NCBI RefSeq assembly: GCF_022267325.1
Contig: NZ_JAIZBG010000001.1
Coordinates: forward strand, 1,768,501-1,832,500
Direction of reading: 5' to 3'
Source of the DNA: Leptospira sanjuanensis
Lineage (GTDB): Bacteria > Spirochaetota > Leptospiria > Leptospirales > Leptospiraceae
Length of the DNA: 64,000 nt
The stretch's first letter is position 1, and every line of letters starts with the position of its first letter. The position numbers and the translations under genes are program-made. Below are positions 48,427-63,331 of the stretch, piece by piece. The notes under the pieces are model-generated. The model was not told where the DNA came from. It worked only from the letters and a program-made list of their open reading frames with translations, and did no database searches.

Positions 48427-49215
48427 TTGATTCGGATTCTTGCGATTTCGGTAGGTTTCGTTGCGCTGACTTTTTTCAGCGGAGAAACAAACCCGCAAGG
48501 ATCCAACAATTCGATCCGAGTCGCACAAGAATTGGTTGCAAGACTCGATCAGGCTCTCCTCAAATCCAATCAGGGATTGATCAAGGCCAATTTGATTCTC
48601 ATCCGAAGAAGCGGAGAAACCTGGAGTTGGGACGTAAGCATTTTTCGAAAGGAAGAAGACACTCTCTACCTGTTTGAAAGCCGAGGTCGAGGACTGGAAT
48701 ATAAAATTTTGGTCAAAGACGAAGGCGAACAGATCTATGCGTTCAACGTGCTATCCAAAAAGATTTTCCGAAAAGTCGACGAGGAAAAATACGAATCGCA
48801 TTTAGCGACCGGTTTCAGCTTTATCGATCTTTCCGGGGTCTCGTATCAGGCGAACTACAACCCCATCGTTCAAAGCGATTTGAAAACCGCGGATCATTCC
48901 TTCAAACGGGTTTCGTTGAAACCGATCATTCCGTATTTTTATTCGAAGCTGATTTTACTTTTGGATTCCGATTCGTTGCGGCCGACCCGACTCGACTTTC
49001 ACGACCGGGACGGGGTCTTGTTCAAAACGATGAACATCAAATACGGACCGGTGAAAGTGAAACAAAATCAGAAATTCGTCAAGGAAGAACACGCGAACCG
49101 ATTGGAAATGCTCGATCTGAACACTGGTTCCATCAGCGTATTAGAATATACTGAAATAGACAAGGAAGTCAAACCCGATCCTTCCCTGTTCGATCTCGCG
49201 AACCTGAACCGATAG
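48427..49215 (+). CDS. LolA-like outer-membrane lipoprotein-sorting family protein
   Basis: An exported 262-residue protein whose TTG start is 2 bp after guaB. A signal-like N-terminus ([18 protein letters not shown]) precedes a LolA/LolB-type half-barrel fold: [19 protein letters not shown], then [24 protein letters not shown] and [25 protein letters not shown]. Members of this broad family carry or sense lipids between membranes; it is not necessarily LolA itself. The next gene, rsmE, starts 17 bp later. Confidence 0.82.
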   Translation: MIRILAISVGFVALTFFSGETNPQGSNNSIRVAQELVARLDQALLKSNQGLIKANLILIRRSGETWSWDVSIFRKEEDTLYLFESRGRGLEYKILVKDEGEQIYAFNVLSKKIFRKVDEEKYESHLATGFSFIDLSGVSYQANYNPIVQSDLKTADHSFKRVSLKPIIPYFYSKLILLLDSDSLRPTRLDFHDRDGVLFKTMNIKYGPVKVKQNQKFVKEEHANRLEMLDLNTGSISVLEYTEIDKEVKPDPSLFDLANLNR

Positions 49216-49232
49216 ATAGGAAAAATTCTCCG

Positions 49233-49922
49233 TTGGAAGAATCGATTCTTTTCAGAAGGGACTGGACGGGGGACGAAACGTTCCCGCTCGATCGGGACGA
49301 AATCTCCCATCTCAAAGCGCTTCGTATATTTTCGGAAGATAAGATTCTCCGTGTTTTAAGCGGAACCGGAAGCGAATGGATCTACGAAACGAAGGCGAAT
49401 TCTTTGCAGGGAATCTTGAAGGAAACGAAACACCATCCGCGAACGGAATCGATTTCCGGAATCGCGACGGCGATTCCGAAGGGAAACCGATTGGAATGGC
49501 TTTTGCAAAAAGGAACCGAACTCGGATTAACGCATTTTTATTTTCTCAACTTCGAACAATCCGATCGAAAGGATTTCAATCTCAAACGCGCCGAAAAGAT
49601 CGCGGAAGAAGCCGCCGCTCAGTCTAAACGGATTTTTTTACCGGAAATTTACGCTCCTGTTTCTCTGAAGGAGTTCCTACATTCTCAAAAAGATACGAAA
49701 CATTCTCTGTATCAATTCGATCCGAGGGGAGAAGCGGGGTTGCAACCGGAGTTTTTTCGAAATTCGATCTGGATCATCGGACCGGAAGGCGGCTTTCGGG
49801 AAAAGGAAAAAAGTCTATTCAAAGAAAGGAATGTGATCGGAGTAAAGGCGGGAGATTCGATATTAAGAATCGAGACCGCCGGAGTTTTCGCGGCCTCTTT
49901 GTTTCGTTACTTTACTTATTGA
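49233..49922 (+). CDS. rsmE: 16S rRNA m3U1498 methyltransferase
   Basis: RsmE of 229 residues: an N-terminal PUA-like domain ([19 protein letters not shown]) and a SPOUT knot with IIGPEGGF and [10 protein letters not shown], the family hallmarks of the SAM-binding trefoil. It methylates U1498 in the decoding region of the 30S subunit. The TTG start is suggested by the domain beginning at [11 protein letters not shown]. The 3' end overlaps the convergent small lipoprotein gene by 11 bp. Confidence 0.93.
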   Translation: MEESILFRRDWTGDETFPLDRDEISHLKALRIFSEDKILRVLSGTGSEWIYETKANSLQGILKETKHHPRTESISGIATAIPKGNRLEWLLQKGTELGLTHFYFLNFEQSDRKDFNLKRAEKIAEEAAAQSKRIFLPEIYAPVSLKEFLHSQKDTKHSLYQFDPRGEAGLQPEFFRNSIWIIGPEGGFREKEKSLFKERNVIGVKAGDSILRIETAGVFAASLFRYFTY

Positions 49923-50196
49923 GGGCGCTGTATTGCAGGAATAAGGTCAACACGTTGCAGTTCGTGGAACACGAGCTCGTGCAGGTATTGAGCGCTTGCA
50001 AGTTAGTCGCCGTTACTGTGTTTCCGTAAGTCGCGGAACAGCCCGCATTGCAGGATTCGATGGTTCCACCCGGACCGCAGGCAAGGATATAATTGAAAAA
50101 GGCCTTATCGGTCGTTTCGTCTTTTCGGGAATGGCAACCTACAAAAACTGTGGAAAGTAAAAGAAGAGAAATCAAGATCGAAAATAATTTCTTCAT
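49912..50196 (-). CDS. Small Cys-rich lipoprotein
   Basis: A 94-residue protein with a typical spirochaetal lipoprotein signal ([12 protein letters not shown]; Cys21) and seven further Cys residues in [23 protein letters not shown] and TNCNVL. The CxxxC-type spacings suggest disulfides in the exported mature protein. Similar small cysteine-rich lipoproteins occur in Leptospira, with unknown function. It overlaps the end of rsmE on the other strand. Confidence 0.75.
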   Translation of the reverse strand: MKKLFSILISLLLLSTVFVGCHSRKDETTDKAFFNYILACGPGGTIESCNAGCSATYGNTVTATNLQALNTCTSSCSTNCNVLTLFLQYSALNK

Positions 50197-50287
50197 AAAT
50201 GTATGATCCTCTATCTCGGAATTTCGCGTAAATCAAAAAAGATTGGACATGTTACAATTCCAAAGCCAAACTTTCTAGGATTACTTT

Positions 50288-50471
50288 ATGAAAGTTAACG
50301 GAAAACCGCTTTCCCTTTCCGAACTCGAAGAACCGAGGATTTCATCCTTATTAGAATATTTGAAACTTAGACCGGAAATGGTTGCCATTCAGAAAAACGG
50401 AAACATTCTCAAACGGGAATTTTGGAACAAAACCTCTTTGGAAGACGGCGATCAAGTGGAGATTTTAAGAT

Positions 50472-50488
<17 letters not shown>
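50288..50488 (+). CDS. thiS: Sulfur-carrier protein ThiS
   Basis: A 66-residue ubiquitin-like protein ending in the obligatory Gly-Gly (EILRFVGGG), with [19 protein letters not shown] matching ThiS. Its C-terminal thiocarboxylate delivers sulfur for the thiazole ring of thiamine. It overlaps the start of the ThiE-like gene by 17 bp. No thiG or thiF lies next to it. Confidence 0.9.
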
Positions 50489-51131
<643 letters not shown>

Positions 51132-51158
51132 GTTTCAATTGACTCTGAACTTATGTCG

Positions 51159-52003
<845 letters not shown>

Positions 52004-52130
52004 GAATCGATTTTCATTTTTAGTTTGTCGGGAAAATATTCGAAACGAGTATATCTTTTTTCCTGAATATACCTACGCATTGTAGAAAAAAGAATTGAAA
52101 TCGCTTTTTGAGTAGGTCGGAATATTGGGT

Positions 52131-52496
52131 ATGACCGAACTTCCGTTCTTAACTCTCTTTCTTACCGTTTTACTGGGTTTCGGATCGTTATTCGGATTTC
52201 TTCATCTGATCTGGAAACAGCTTTCTTCCAGCATGGAGGAATTCAAAAAAGAAACGAAGGCGGATCAACAAATCTTACGTATTGAATTTAAGGAAGATTT
52301 AAAGCATACGGAATCGCGTTTAGTAAAATCGTTTTCCGCTCTCAATATTCGAATGGATCGCATTGACAGTCGAATGGATCGTATCGATAGCAGAATGGAT
52401 CGCATCGACAGCAGAATCGATTCTTTGATTGAAATGTTTGTGGTTCGATGGGGAGATTCGGAAACCTCTAAAAAGAGAAGAAGATTGCAAGGGTAA
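52131..52496 (+). CDS. Small membrane-anchored coiled-coil protein with tandem heptads
   Basis: Starting at the ATG at 52131, this 121-residue protein has one N-terminal membrane segment (LFLTVLLGFGSLFGFLHLIW) and a coiled coil with the heptad RMDRIDS in near-exact tandem copies. The DNA shows three 21-bp units from about 52351 to 52413, so length may vary between strains. The pattern is like spirochaete Bdr-type membrane coiled coils; function unknown. It ends in a basic tail (KKRRRLQG). Confidence 0.72.
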   Translation: MTELPFLTLFLTVLLGFGSLFGFLHLIWKQLSSSMEEFKKETKADQQILRIEFKEDLKHTESRLVKSFSALNIRMDRIDSRMDRIDSRMDRIDSRIDSLIEMFVVRWGDSETSKKRRRLQG

Positions 52497-52721
52497 TTCT
52501 TATCTTCGATACTAAGATCTAACTACGAAAAACAGACCAAACTTTTTACTACCGTTGTAAAAACCCGATTCATCGTAATAAAGTCGAAGTCGTTCGCTTG
52601 CGTTATGAACAAACATCCGATTCATTCCGGATCTTAAATCGAAATCCCCTCCGTTGAAATCGCGTTTTTGATACTAAACCGGAATATCCTTTTGGAAAAG
52701 CAGAAACTCGAAGACCGAAGT

Positions 52722-54218
<1,497 letters not shown>

Positions 54219-54225
54219 GCGGATC

Positions 54226-54876
54226 TTATTTTCCTGGAAGTATTTGATATAACGTTTTTGCCAAATTTACGAATACGATTTCGAATCCTTCTTCCGTTAG
54301 GAACCAGTTGCCGAGTCCGATCTTGTCCGAAAGGGGAACGACGTGGATCTTTAAACCCGCTGGGCCTAAGACGGATTCGTATGCCTTTTGTTGAAACGCG
54401 GATTCGAATCGTTTGGAAAGAAGGAGAATTGTTTTCAATTGTCGATCGAGACAGATCTTTAAAAGCGATTTAGAAAAATTCTTCGCACCCGTCGGATACG
54501 GTTCGAGTTTGTAGATCAGAATTTTGGATTCATCCACTCCAAGAGAAACCAAAGAACTTTGGATATCCGCGGTCAAATCCAGAGGAATTCCCAAGTGGGA
54601 GTTTACGGTCGCGGGAGAATACAAAACGATCAGAATTCCTGCGTATCCTTTTTTAAAACCGTCGGCTGCGTTTTTGAGAATATCTCTGGGAATCGTCTCT
54701 TTGGCTTCGAGAACGAGCGCGTCGCTTTTGGGAAAGGGGCGATCTTGGATCAAAAATAAGGGACTTAAAAAAACGAATCCGAGTCCGAGGATCAAACAAA
54801 GGAAAAATCCGGAAAAGAATAACCGTGCTTTGTACAAAACTTCCTGTACGGATACCGGTCCTGGATTTGCAGACAT
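54226..54876 (-). CDS. DUF218/YdcF-like membrane-anchored protein
   Basis: One N-terminal membrane segment ([21 protein letters not shown]) is followed by an alpha/beta domain of about 170 residues with [17 protein letters not shown] and [11 protein letters not shown], a pattern like DUF218 (YdcF/SanA) proteins linked to envelope integrity. The usual metal or acidic residues of DUF218 are not clear, so the call is moderate. It lies between the cellulose-synthase-like gene and lysS on the same strand. Confidence 0.65.
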   Translation of the reverse strand: MSANPGPVSVQEVLYKARLFFSGFFLCLILGLGFVFLSPLFLIQDRPFPKSDALVLEAKETIPRDILKNAADGFKKGYAGILIVLYSPATVNSHLGIPLDLTADIQSSLVSLGVDESKILIYKLEPYPTGAKNFSKSLLKICLDRQLKTILLLSKRFESAFQQKAYESVLGPAGLKIHVVPLSDKIGLGNWFLTEEGFEIVFVNLAKTLYQILPGK

Positions 54877-54987
54877 ATAGAACGAGAGTTTTTCCCAGGA
54901 ACCAAATTACAAGAGGAATTTACGCCGGAACGTAGCAGTTCCTTTGATGCGGCACGATCGGTCCGTCGTTTACGAAAGGACTTTTGT

Positions 54988-57204
<2,217 letters not shown>

Positions 57205-57307
57205 TCAAAGTTACTAAACTTACAATAACAAGATTACGCTTCCCCGAAGAAATCATAATATTCTCCGGAGAAGAAAAATTTATTTTGGAAGCTAAATTTA
57301 GAGAATT

Positions 57308-58222
57308 CTAATAGGAATAGGGGGAATTTCCCTGCGTTGGTCTCTGTCCTTTTTGACACACGATGTATCGTGGATTTTCCAATTGTTCAATAAAGGATGC
57401 AAGGTCGCATTTCCCATCGATAAAAACCCGTTTGATTCGCAAGGGATCATCCCCCGGTAGATTGGCGCCTTCTTGGGTTGTTAAGATTGCCTTATAGCCG
57501 GCCTTCACCGCTAATTTTATAAGTTTCTCGTTGAACCAACCGCAGGGCCAGGCAAGGAAATCAACAGGAACTCCTAACTTCTTTTCCAAAATACTTTTGG
57601 ATTCTTTTAGTTCGAAAAGGGCTTCTTTGTCGCCTTTACCGGGAACTTTCCCGTCCACCCAAGTAACGAGGTTATCTTTCGGGTTCCAGGGATGACTGTA
57701 GGTATGGGAACCGATTTCGAACTTTGGATTTTTAGCGAGGGTTTGGATCTCGGTCCATTCCATATATTCTCCGTTTCCGATTCCTTTCGGTCCGGCGATG
57801 ATCCAAAAGGAAGCAGGAAACGAATAACGTTCCAGAATCGGGACGGCGTTGAGCGCGTTTTTCCAGCCGTCGTCGAAGTTCAAAACGATCGAACGATCGG
57901 GAAGTTTCTTACCATTGCGCATATAGGCAAGGAGGTCTTTCATTGGAATCGGATTGTAACCCTTGGTGTGCAGATAGCGCATCTGTTCTTCGAATCGTTC
58001 CAAAGAAATCACGGTTTCTCCGTATTCTTTTTGCGTGTCGGTTACGATCTCGTGATAGATCAGAACCGGAATTCCTTTCGAATTAGCGGTCGCGGAGGCC
58101 GCGGTTGTTTGTTGTTCGCGAGGGCGCGGGGAAAAAGCGGGAGAATTACAAGTTTGGAATGAAACCCAGAAGATTCCGATCCAAAGAATCGGTACTCGAA
58201 ACAGAAAATCGATTTGTTTCAA
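57308..58222 (-). CDS. Polysaccharide deacetylase lipoprotein (NodB homology)
   Basis: A lipoprotein-type signal ([12 protein letters not shown]) precedes a NodB domain: IPVLIYHEI, the metal site [12 protein letters not shown] (Asp-Asp), SHTYSHP (two His) and [11 protein letters not shown]. This carbohydrate esterase family 4 fold removes N-acetyl or related groups from polymers such as GlcNAc chains. The TTG start is supported by GGAGAAG upstream. Its position next to the cellulose-synthase-like GT2 resembles the PgaB-PgaC pairing. It starts 15 bp after the DUF1993 gene. Confidence 0.92.
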   Translation of the reverse strand: MKQIDFLFRVPILWIGIFWVSFQTCNSPAFSPRPREQQTTAASATANSKGIPVLIYHEIVTDTQKEYGETVISLERFEEQMRYLHTKGYNPIPMKDLLAYMRNGKKLPDRSIVLNFDDGWKNALNAVPILERYSFPASFWIIAGPKGIGNGEYMEWTEIQTLAKNPKFEIGSHTYSHPWNPKDNLVTWVDGKVPGKGDKEALFELKESKSILEKKLGVPVDFLAWPCGWFNEKLIKLAVKAGYKAILTTQEGANLPGDDPLRIKRVFIDGKCDLASFIEQLENPRYIVCQKGQRPTQGNSPYSY

Positions 58223-58237
58223 AAGATCTTCTCCGTC

Positions 58238-58747
58238 TTATTCGTTTTTCAACGGCATTTCGCCGAGGTAATTCTTCTTTCCGATGTCGACGCCGTTGTG
58301 GCGAAGAATGGAATAGGCGGTTGTTACATGAAAATAGAAGTTCGGGATCGCGTGTTGAATCGCAAACTCCCGGCCGGTAAGAAATTTTCCTTCCCAGCGC
58401 GGATGAAAGATCTTGCGTTCGTTCGATTCGGAAAAGTCTTTTTCCGTGAACGTTACAAGATAGTCTAACGTGGATTGGATTCTTTCGCGAAGTTCCGCAA
58501 GAGTTTTTTCCTGATCGTCGTGTTTCGGAGCTTCTTTACCGGTTAGACGGGCAACGCATAACTTTGCCGTATCGCAAGCGGTTTGAATTTGTTTGATCAA
58601 GTGAAACTGATCGGGCGCTAATCTCGAGTTTAAAAGAACTTGCACGTCGAATTTTTTGGATTCAGAGTGGGCCGCTCCTTGATTCAGGATGGTGTTTAAG
58701 TTTTTCAACATTTTGGAAAACTGGAGAATTGTGATTTCATAAAGCAT
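58238..58747 (-). CDS. DUF1993-family protein
   Basis: A helical soluble protein of 169 residues matching DUF1993 (MLYEITILQFSKMLKNL at the N-terminus; FPHRW-like FHPRWEGKFLTGREFAIQHAIPNFYFHVTTAYSI replaced by shorter excerpts: KFLTGREFAIQHAIPNFYFH and HVTTAYSILRHNGV). The fold resembles the DinB-type four-helix bundle with conserved His residues near the end (HVTTAYSILRHNG), but activity is unknown. It is first in the minus-strand run towards lysS. Confidence 0.85.
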   Translation of the reverse strand: MLYEITILQFSKMLKNLNTILNQGAAHSESKKFDVQVLLNSRLAPDQFHLIKQIQTACDTAKLCVARLTGKEAPKHDDQEKTLAELRERIQSTLDYLVTFTEKDFSESNERKIFHPRWEGKFLTGREFAIQHAIPNFYFHVTTAYSILRHNGVDIGKKNYLGEMPLKNE

Positions 58748-58852
58748 GATCGGTGCCTTTCGCTCTGTGGGTTTTTCTCAATTTTTTGGGCGGGCTTTTG
58801 CGGAGATAGGCTTTTTTGAAACGGAATCAAACGAAGTCTGTTTTCGGAGTTT

Positions 58853-59034
58853 GTTGTCGTACCTCCGACAAATGGGAAACGGAAATTGTTGTGGATGAAG
58901 TTGGATAGTTGTGATATAGGGATCTTTCCCACCACCCGCCGCGATCCGGAAGGGCTACTGAACTTTCTGGTCCCCCCACCCAAACACAAGGGCGGGGAGA
59001 AATTCGTATTACAGTCTGTCGTACCTCCGACAAA
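58853..59034. repeat. Two copies of a short hairpin, GTCGTACCTCCGAC
   Basis: TTGTCGTACCTCCGACAA near 58855-58872 and TGTCGTACCTCCGACAAA near 59018-59034 each form a 5- to 6-bp stem with loop TACCTC. They lie about 163 bp apart in the same orientation. Confidence 0.6.
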
Positions 59035-59186
59035 ACAATCTGTAGTGATCGATTGGTTTACCGCAATGCTCTTCTACGGGTCGCATTGTGGGGGACTCGC
59101 CGTTACGCAATCCATCATCCTGCAATAAACTCAGCAGATAACTCAATAGCGCTTTCCTAAGGGGCGCGCTATCGGTCAGAATCTAT

Positions 59187-59346
<160 letters not shown>

Positions 59347-59355
<9 letters not shown>

Positions 59356-59391
59356 CCGTTACGCAATCCATCATCCTGATGGATTTAGCTC

Positions 59392-59401
<10 letters not shown>
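59347..59401 (+). repeat. Hairpin element A (GGACTCG type)
   Basis: GGACTCG is followed by a perfect 9-bp stem AATCCATCA-TCC-TGATGGATT (59365-59385) and the conserved tail TAGCTCCACGGCGTCT. The first 32 bp are also present at 59091-59122. The related element B, with a different but equally perfect stem, is on the other strand at 60708-60759. Confidence 0.7.
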
Positions 59402-59644
<243 letters not shown>

Positions 59645-59677
59645 TGGGAATAGCCTTGGGCGTCAAGGAACTTACGA

Positions 59678-60352
59678 TCAAACCAGCTCGTATTTCTTTC
59701 GAGTCTTTTTGTCCTCGGGATCGATCTGAATCTTCTCCGGATGAAAAACGATATTCCAGTAACGCTTCGAATAAGCGAAGATCCCCGCGCAAAGAATCGC
59801 GACCAATACGTAACCGGAAATTTCAGGATGTTTGAGAATGGTTTCGCCCGGAATTCTAAATTCGATCAATGGAATGCACATATACCAAAGAACGGCGATC
59901 GCAACCAATCCGACTCCGAATTTTCCCCACCAATTCGGTTTCCCCTGAATTCCTCGTTTGAGATAAAGAAAACTACCGAGCCAAATTCCTAAAATTTCTC
60001 GGATAATATAAGCGATGAGAATCCAAAGGGGAAAGCGGAAGTAATGAACGATGACCGAAAGTCCTCCGACAGTCACGATCTTGTCGCAGACCGGATCTAA
60101 GTATCTCCCGAGAACCGATTCTTGATGAAGAAGTCTTGCAAGAAAGCCGTCAAGATAGTCGGTAAGAACCGCCAAAAGACAAGTGAGTATAGCATAGAAA
60201 AGGAATTCGGTCCTTTCCGGCGAAGTCATATAAGTTTTTGTGAAAGTGATGAAAAACGGTAAAAGAAAAACTCGGCTGACGGAAAGAAAGTTTGAGACGG
60301 TGAAAACCCTGTCTTCCAAAAGTTCCTGCGGTTTTTTTTCCTGAACGATCAT
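59678..60352 (-). CDS. pgsA: CDP-alcohol phosphatidyltransferase (phosphatidylglycerophosphate synthase-like)
   Basis: An inner-membrane enzyme of 224 residues with about five membrane segments and the family motif DYLDGFLAR, then GRYLDPVCDKI, which matches the D-G-x2-A-R-x8-G-x3-D-x3-D site. It makes phosphatidylglycerophosphate from CDP-diacylglycerol and glycerol-3-phosphate, or a related phospholipid. The C-terminus is basic (DPEDKKTRKKYELV). It lies between two tRNA genes, apparently as a single gene. Confidence 0.88.
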   Translation of the reverse strand: MIVQEKKPQELLEDRVFTVSNFLSVSRVFLLPFFITFTKTYMTSPERTEFLFYAILTCLLAVLTDYLDGFLARLLHQESVLGRYLDPVCDKIVTVGGLSVIVHYFRFPLWILIAYIIREILGIWLGSFLYLKRGIQGKPNWWGKFGVGLVAIAVLWYMCIPLIEFRIPGETILKHPEISGYVLVAILCAGIFAYSKRYWNIVFHPEKIQIDPEDKKTRKKYELV

Positions 60353-60497
60353 CTGCGGTAAAGTTCCAATATTTTTACGGGAAGAATTCTGTATTCCAGT
60401 AAATGAAAGAATTGATTTTCGGAACAGAATTTTTCGAAGTAATTTAAACGAAATCGATTGACCGGGGAAGTTCCTTTGAAAAAGTATCTAAGGAACA

Positions 60498-60572
<75 letters not shown>

Positions 60573-60620
60573 GATTCTTCCTCTTCTCAAACTTTCCTTT
60601 TAACTTACAATAAAATGGAC

Positions 60621-60672
60621 TCGAAGCTTTCGAGCGAGAGCGTTTTGCGCTTTCATAAAAAGCGTAAAACGC
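60621..60672. repeat. Strong intergenic hairpins after tRNA-Asp
   Basis: TCGAAGCTTTCGA at 60621-60633 is a near-perfect palindrome. GCGTTTTGCGCTTT (60640-60653) pairs with AAAGCGTAAAACGC (60659-60672) except one position, giving a long stem. Confidence 0.65.
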
Positions 60673-60707
60673 GATGCGAATCCATGGATGGATGAGCGCG
60701 CGAGGAA

Positions 60708-60759
60708 GACGCCGTGGAGCTTAATTTTGCAGGATGCAAAATTGCGAAACGACGAGTCC
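60708..60759 (-). repeat. Hairpin element B (GGACTCG type), minus strand
   Basis: Read on the minus strand: GGACTCG, a 9-bp perfect stem AATTTTGCA-TCC-TGCAAAATT (60723-60743), then AGCTCCACGGCGTC. Flanks and the TCC loop match element A; the stem differs at four positions, each compensated on the other side. Confidence 0.7.
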
Positions 60760-60840
60760 TGTGAAGCGCAAACCCGCCGTAGCAGCGCAATTTCCTGCAA
60801 TCAACTCAGCAGATTCTTCCCTACGAGTCAGATTCTTCCC

Positions 60841-61860
60841 TTAAATATATTCTTCCCCGTCTTTTTTGACAAAGATGGTTCCTTCTTCTTCCAACTCACG
60901 AACCAAATTTAAAATACTATTTCTTGCGTCGTTGATCTCGCGTAAGGTGAGTTTACCGCGGATGTCCATCATATCCATGATTTCCGCGGCTCGGTTGCGG
61001 GACATCGCGTTTAAGAAATGATTTCTAAGTTCGTCGCCGGCGCCGCGTAAAGCGACACTGAGGCATTCGTCGTCACTCAAGCGATTGATAAGAATCCGCA
61101 TTTCTTTCTGATCCAAACCCAGAACGTCTTCAAAGGTATATAACTTCTCTTTGACTTGTTTTGCGAGTTCGGGAGAATTCGCTTCCAACTCTTTCAAGAT
61201 ATTCTCTTCCTGAGATTTGTCCATGTGGTTGAGGATGTTCGCAAGAGCTTCCGCGCCGCCGGCTTCGCTGTACTCGGAACGATCCCTTTGTTCGTATTTC
61301 TTCTTGAGAACCCTTGCAATTTCTTTGATCGCATCGGGATGCGTTTTGGTCGTATTGGCCAAACGATACGCGACGCTTGCCTGCAATTCTCCGGGAAAGA
61401 ACTTCAAAATATCAGCGGCTTTTTTCGGGCTCATGAATGCGAGAGTTACCGCGACCGTCTGCGGAGATTCGTGTTGAAGCAGACCCGCAAGTACGCCGGG
61501 TTCGGCTTCACTTAAAAAAGAAAAATCGTCTTCGATGTCTTTGCGGGAAAGTTTGCCGAGAATATTCTCGGCTTTTTCTCTTCCTAAGGATTGCTGCAAG
61601 ATTTCGCGGGCCGCGTCCAACCCGCCCTTGATTTCACCTTCTCCGGGAAGAACCGAATTCTTAAACTCTAAAAGAACGTCTTCTTTTTCCTTTTTAGAGA
61701 TGGTTTTGATCTGAGCCATTTCCAAAATGATCTCTTCGATCATCGAGTCGTCGAGTTTGGATAAAACCTTGGCTGCGTCTTCTTTGTTTAAAGAGAGAAG
61801 GAGGAGTGCCGATTTTCTGATTTTTTCTTTTCGAGCCGCGGACGCTGAATCTTTTTCCAC
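60841..61860 (-). CDS. fliG: Flagellar motor switch protein FliG
   Basis: A complete FliG (339 aa) with the N-terminal FliF-binding region, the middle ARM-like domain (HESPQTVAVTLAFMSPKKAADIL, carrying the EHPQ-like EHPQT pattern as HESPQT) and the C-terminal torque domain with its charged helix (SRNRAAEIMDMMDIRGKL). It builds the switch complex of the periplasmic flagella. The GTG start at 61860 fits the N-terminus. It begins 13 bp after the E2 gene ends. Leptospira usually has more than one fliG. Confidence 0.95.
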   Translation of the reverse strand: MEKDSASAARKEKIRKSALLLLSLNKEDAAKVLSKLDDSMIEEIILEMAQIKTISKKEKEDVLLEFKNSVLPGEGEIKGGLDAAREILQQSLGREKAENILGKLSRKDIEDDFSFLSEAEPGVLAGLLQHESPQTVAVTLAFMSPKKAADILKFFPGELQASVAYRLANTTKTHPDAIKEIARVLKKKYEQRDRSEYSEAGGAEALANILNHMDKSQEENILKELEANSPELAKQVKEKLYTFEDVLGLDQKEMRILINRLSDDECLSVALRGAGDELRNHFLNAMSRNRAAEIMDMMDIRGKLTLREINDARNSILNLVRELEEEGTIFVKKDGEEYI

Positions 61861-61873
61861 AAAAATAAAATCC

Positions 61874-63310
61874 TTAGCCTGTAAGCAGGCGAAGGGGATG
61901 TTCTATAAAATCACGGAAGATCGAAAGAAATCTTGCTCCCGTCGCTCCGTCGATCACTCTGTGATCGCAGGAAAGAGTGACGTTCAGAATTTTTCCCGGA
62001 ACGATACTTCCAGCCTTGAGAACCGGTTTTTCAACGAGCGCTCCCACCGCAAGGATGGCGGCTTCGGGTTCGTTGATGACCGCGGTGAAGGATGAAATTC
62101 CATACATTCCGAGGTTGGAAACGGTAAACGTTCCGTCCGTGTATTCCCCCGGTTTGAGTTTTCTGTCTCTTGCACGGGAAGCAAGTTCTTTTATTTCAGC
62201 GCTGATTGCGAGAACGGTTTTCTGATCTGCGTTGCGGATATACGGAGTGATGAGTCCGCCTTCGATCGAAACCGCGACTCCCACGTCGATTCTTCCATGC
62301 TGGAGAATATGATCCTCTCTCCAGGAAGAATTGACTTCTGGAACTTGCAATAAACTGAATGCACACGCCTTCAGAATGAGATCATTGACGCTGACTTTTT
62401 CGTGACCATCGAGTCCCAGATCCTTGTTGAAGGAATTTCTGAGATCGCTGATCGGACCTGCGTCCAATTCCATCGTAAGATAAAAATGAGGGATCGTCGA
62501 AGTTGAATGCGCGAGTCTGGAGGCGATCGTCCTACGCATTCCGGTGATTTCAAGTTTGCGGTCTTGTCGCTTAACAAAAGAACCTTGTTTGCCTCCGCCT
62601 GATTCCTGATACGAAAGAATGTCGCGTTTGATGATTCTTCCTCCGGGCCCGGAGCCGATCACTTCGCCTAAATCCACTCCCTTTTGAATCGCGAGATTCT
62701 TCGCCAACGGAGAAGCCTTGATCGGACGCCCGTCGCGTGCGGTTCGAACGGGAGAATGATCCGATTCTTCCGCGCCGAACGAAGAGGACGTTTTGAATCC
62801 GGAAGATCGTTCTTCGTTTGCTGTTATGCCTTTGTTTTCCGCGCCTTGCGAAAGAGAAACGTTCGTTTTCGTTTCGAGATTTTTTCCTGAGCCTGAGCTC
62901 GATGTTGCGGATGAGGAGGAGGTTCCGCTTTGCGCTTGTGCGGAAGATGTCGGAGTTGTCGCGGACGACGGGCCCGGTGCAGAGGTCGGGGTTTGGCTGG
63001 GCGCAGCCGAACTTTCCTTTTTTACAGGAATGGATTTTTTTGCGGTTTCGACTAACGCGGAAACGTCCTCTCCCGATTTTCCGATGATCGCGACCGGCGC
63101 CCCGACCGGTAGAAGACTTCCTTCGGGTGCGAGGACTTCCAGTAAAACACCGGTTTCAAACGCTTCCATTTCCATCACGGCTTTATCGGTTTCCACTTCT
63201 GCGATGATTTCTCCGGGAGAAACCGCGTCTCCTTTTTGTTTGAGCCAACGGACGATCTTACCTTCGGACATCGTCGGACTGAGCTGAGTCATCTCTGCAA
63301 TTTTTGCCAT
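61874..63310 (-). CDS. Pyruvate dehydrogenase E2, dihydrolipoyl acetyltransferase
   Basis: Residues 1-75 are a lipoyl domain (ETDKAVMEME; the modified Lys is in DKAV), followed by a long Ser/Thr/Ala/Pro-rich linker, an E1/E3-binding domain (ASPLAKNLAIQKGVDLGEV with GSGPGGRI) and the catalytic domain ending SCDHRVIDGATGARFL with the active-site His and Asp. It transfers acetyl groups to CoA in the pyruvate dehydrogenase core. It follows the E1 beta gene by 21 bp. Confidence 0.95.
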   Translation of the reverse strand: MAKIAEMTQLSPTMSEGKIVRWLKQKGDAVSPGEIIAEVETDKAVMEMEAFETGVLLEVLAPEGSLLPVGAPVAIIGKSGEDVSALVETAKKSIPVKKESSAAPSQTPTSAPGPSSATTPTSSAQAQSGTSSSSATSSSGSGKNLETKTNVSLSQGAENKGITANEERSSGFKTSSSFGAEESDHSPVRTARDGRPIKASPLAKNLAIQKGVDLGEVIGSGPGGRIIKRDILSYQESGGGKQGSFVKRQDRKLEITGMRRTIASRLAHSTSTIPHFYLTMELDAGPISDLRNSFNKDLGLDGHEKVSVNDLILKACAFSLLQVPEVNSSWREDHILQHGRIDVGVAVSIEGGLITPYIRNADQKTVLAISAEIKELASRARDRKLKPGEYTDGTFTVSNLGMYGISSFTAVINEPEAAILAVGALVEKPVLKAGSIVPGKILNVTLSCDHRVIDGATGARFLSIFRDFIEHPLRLLTG

Positions 63311-63331
63311 TTTGAATCTTCCTTGCTCTTC

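Noticed and set aside
52497..52721. Possible RNA gene between the coiled-coil gene and lysS
   Set aside because: No cloverleaf, strong stem or terminator found in these 225 bp.
58827..59033. 68-codon minus-strand frame in the repeat-dense region
   Set aside because: Begins and ends in copies of the GTCGTACCTCCGAC hairpin; judged non-coding.
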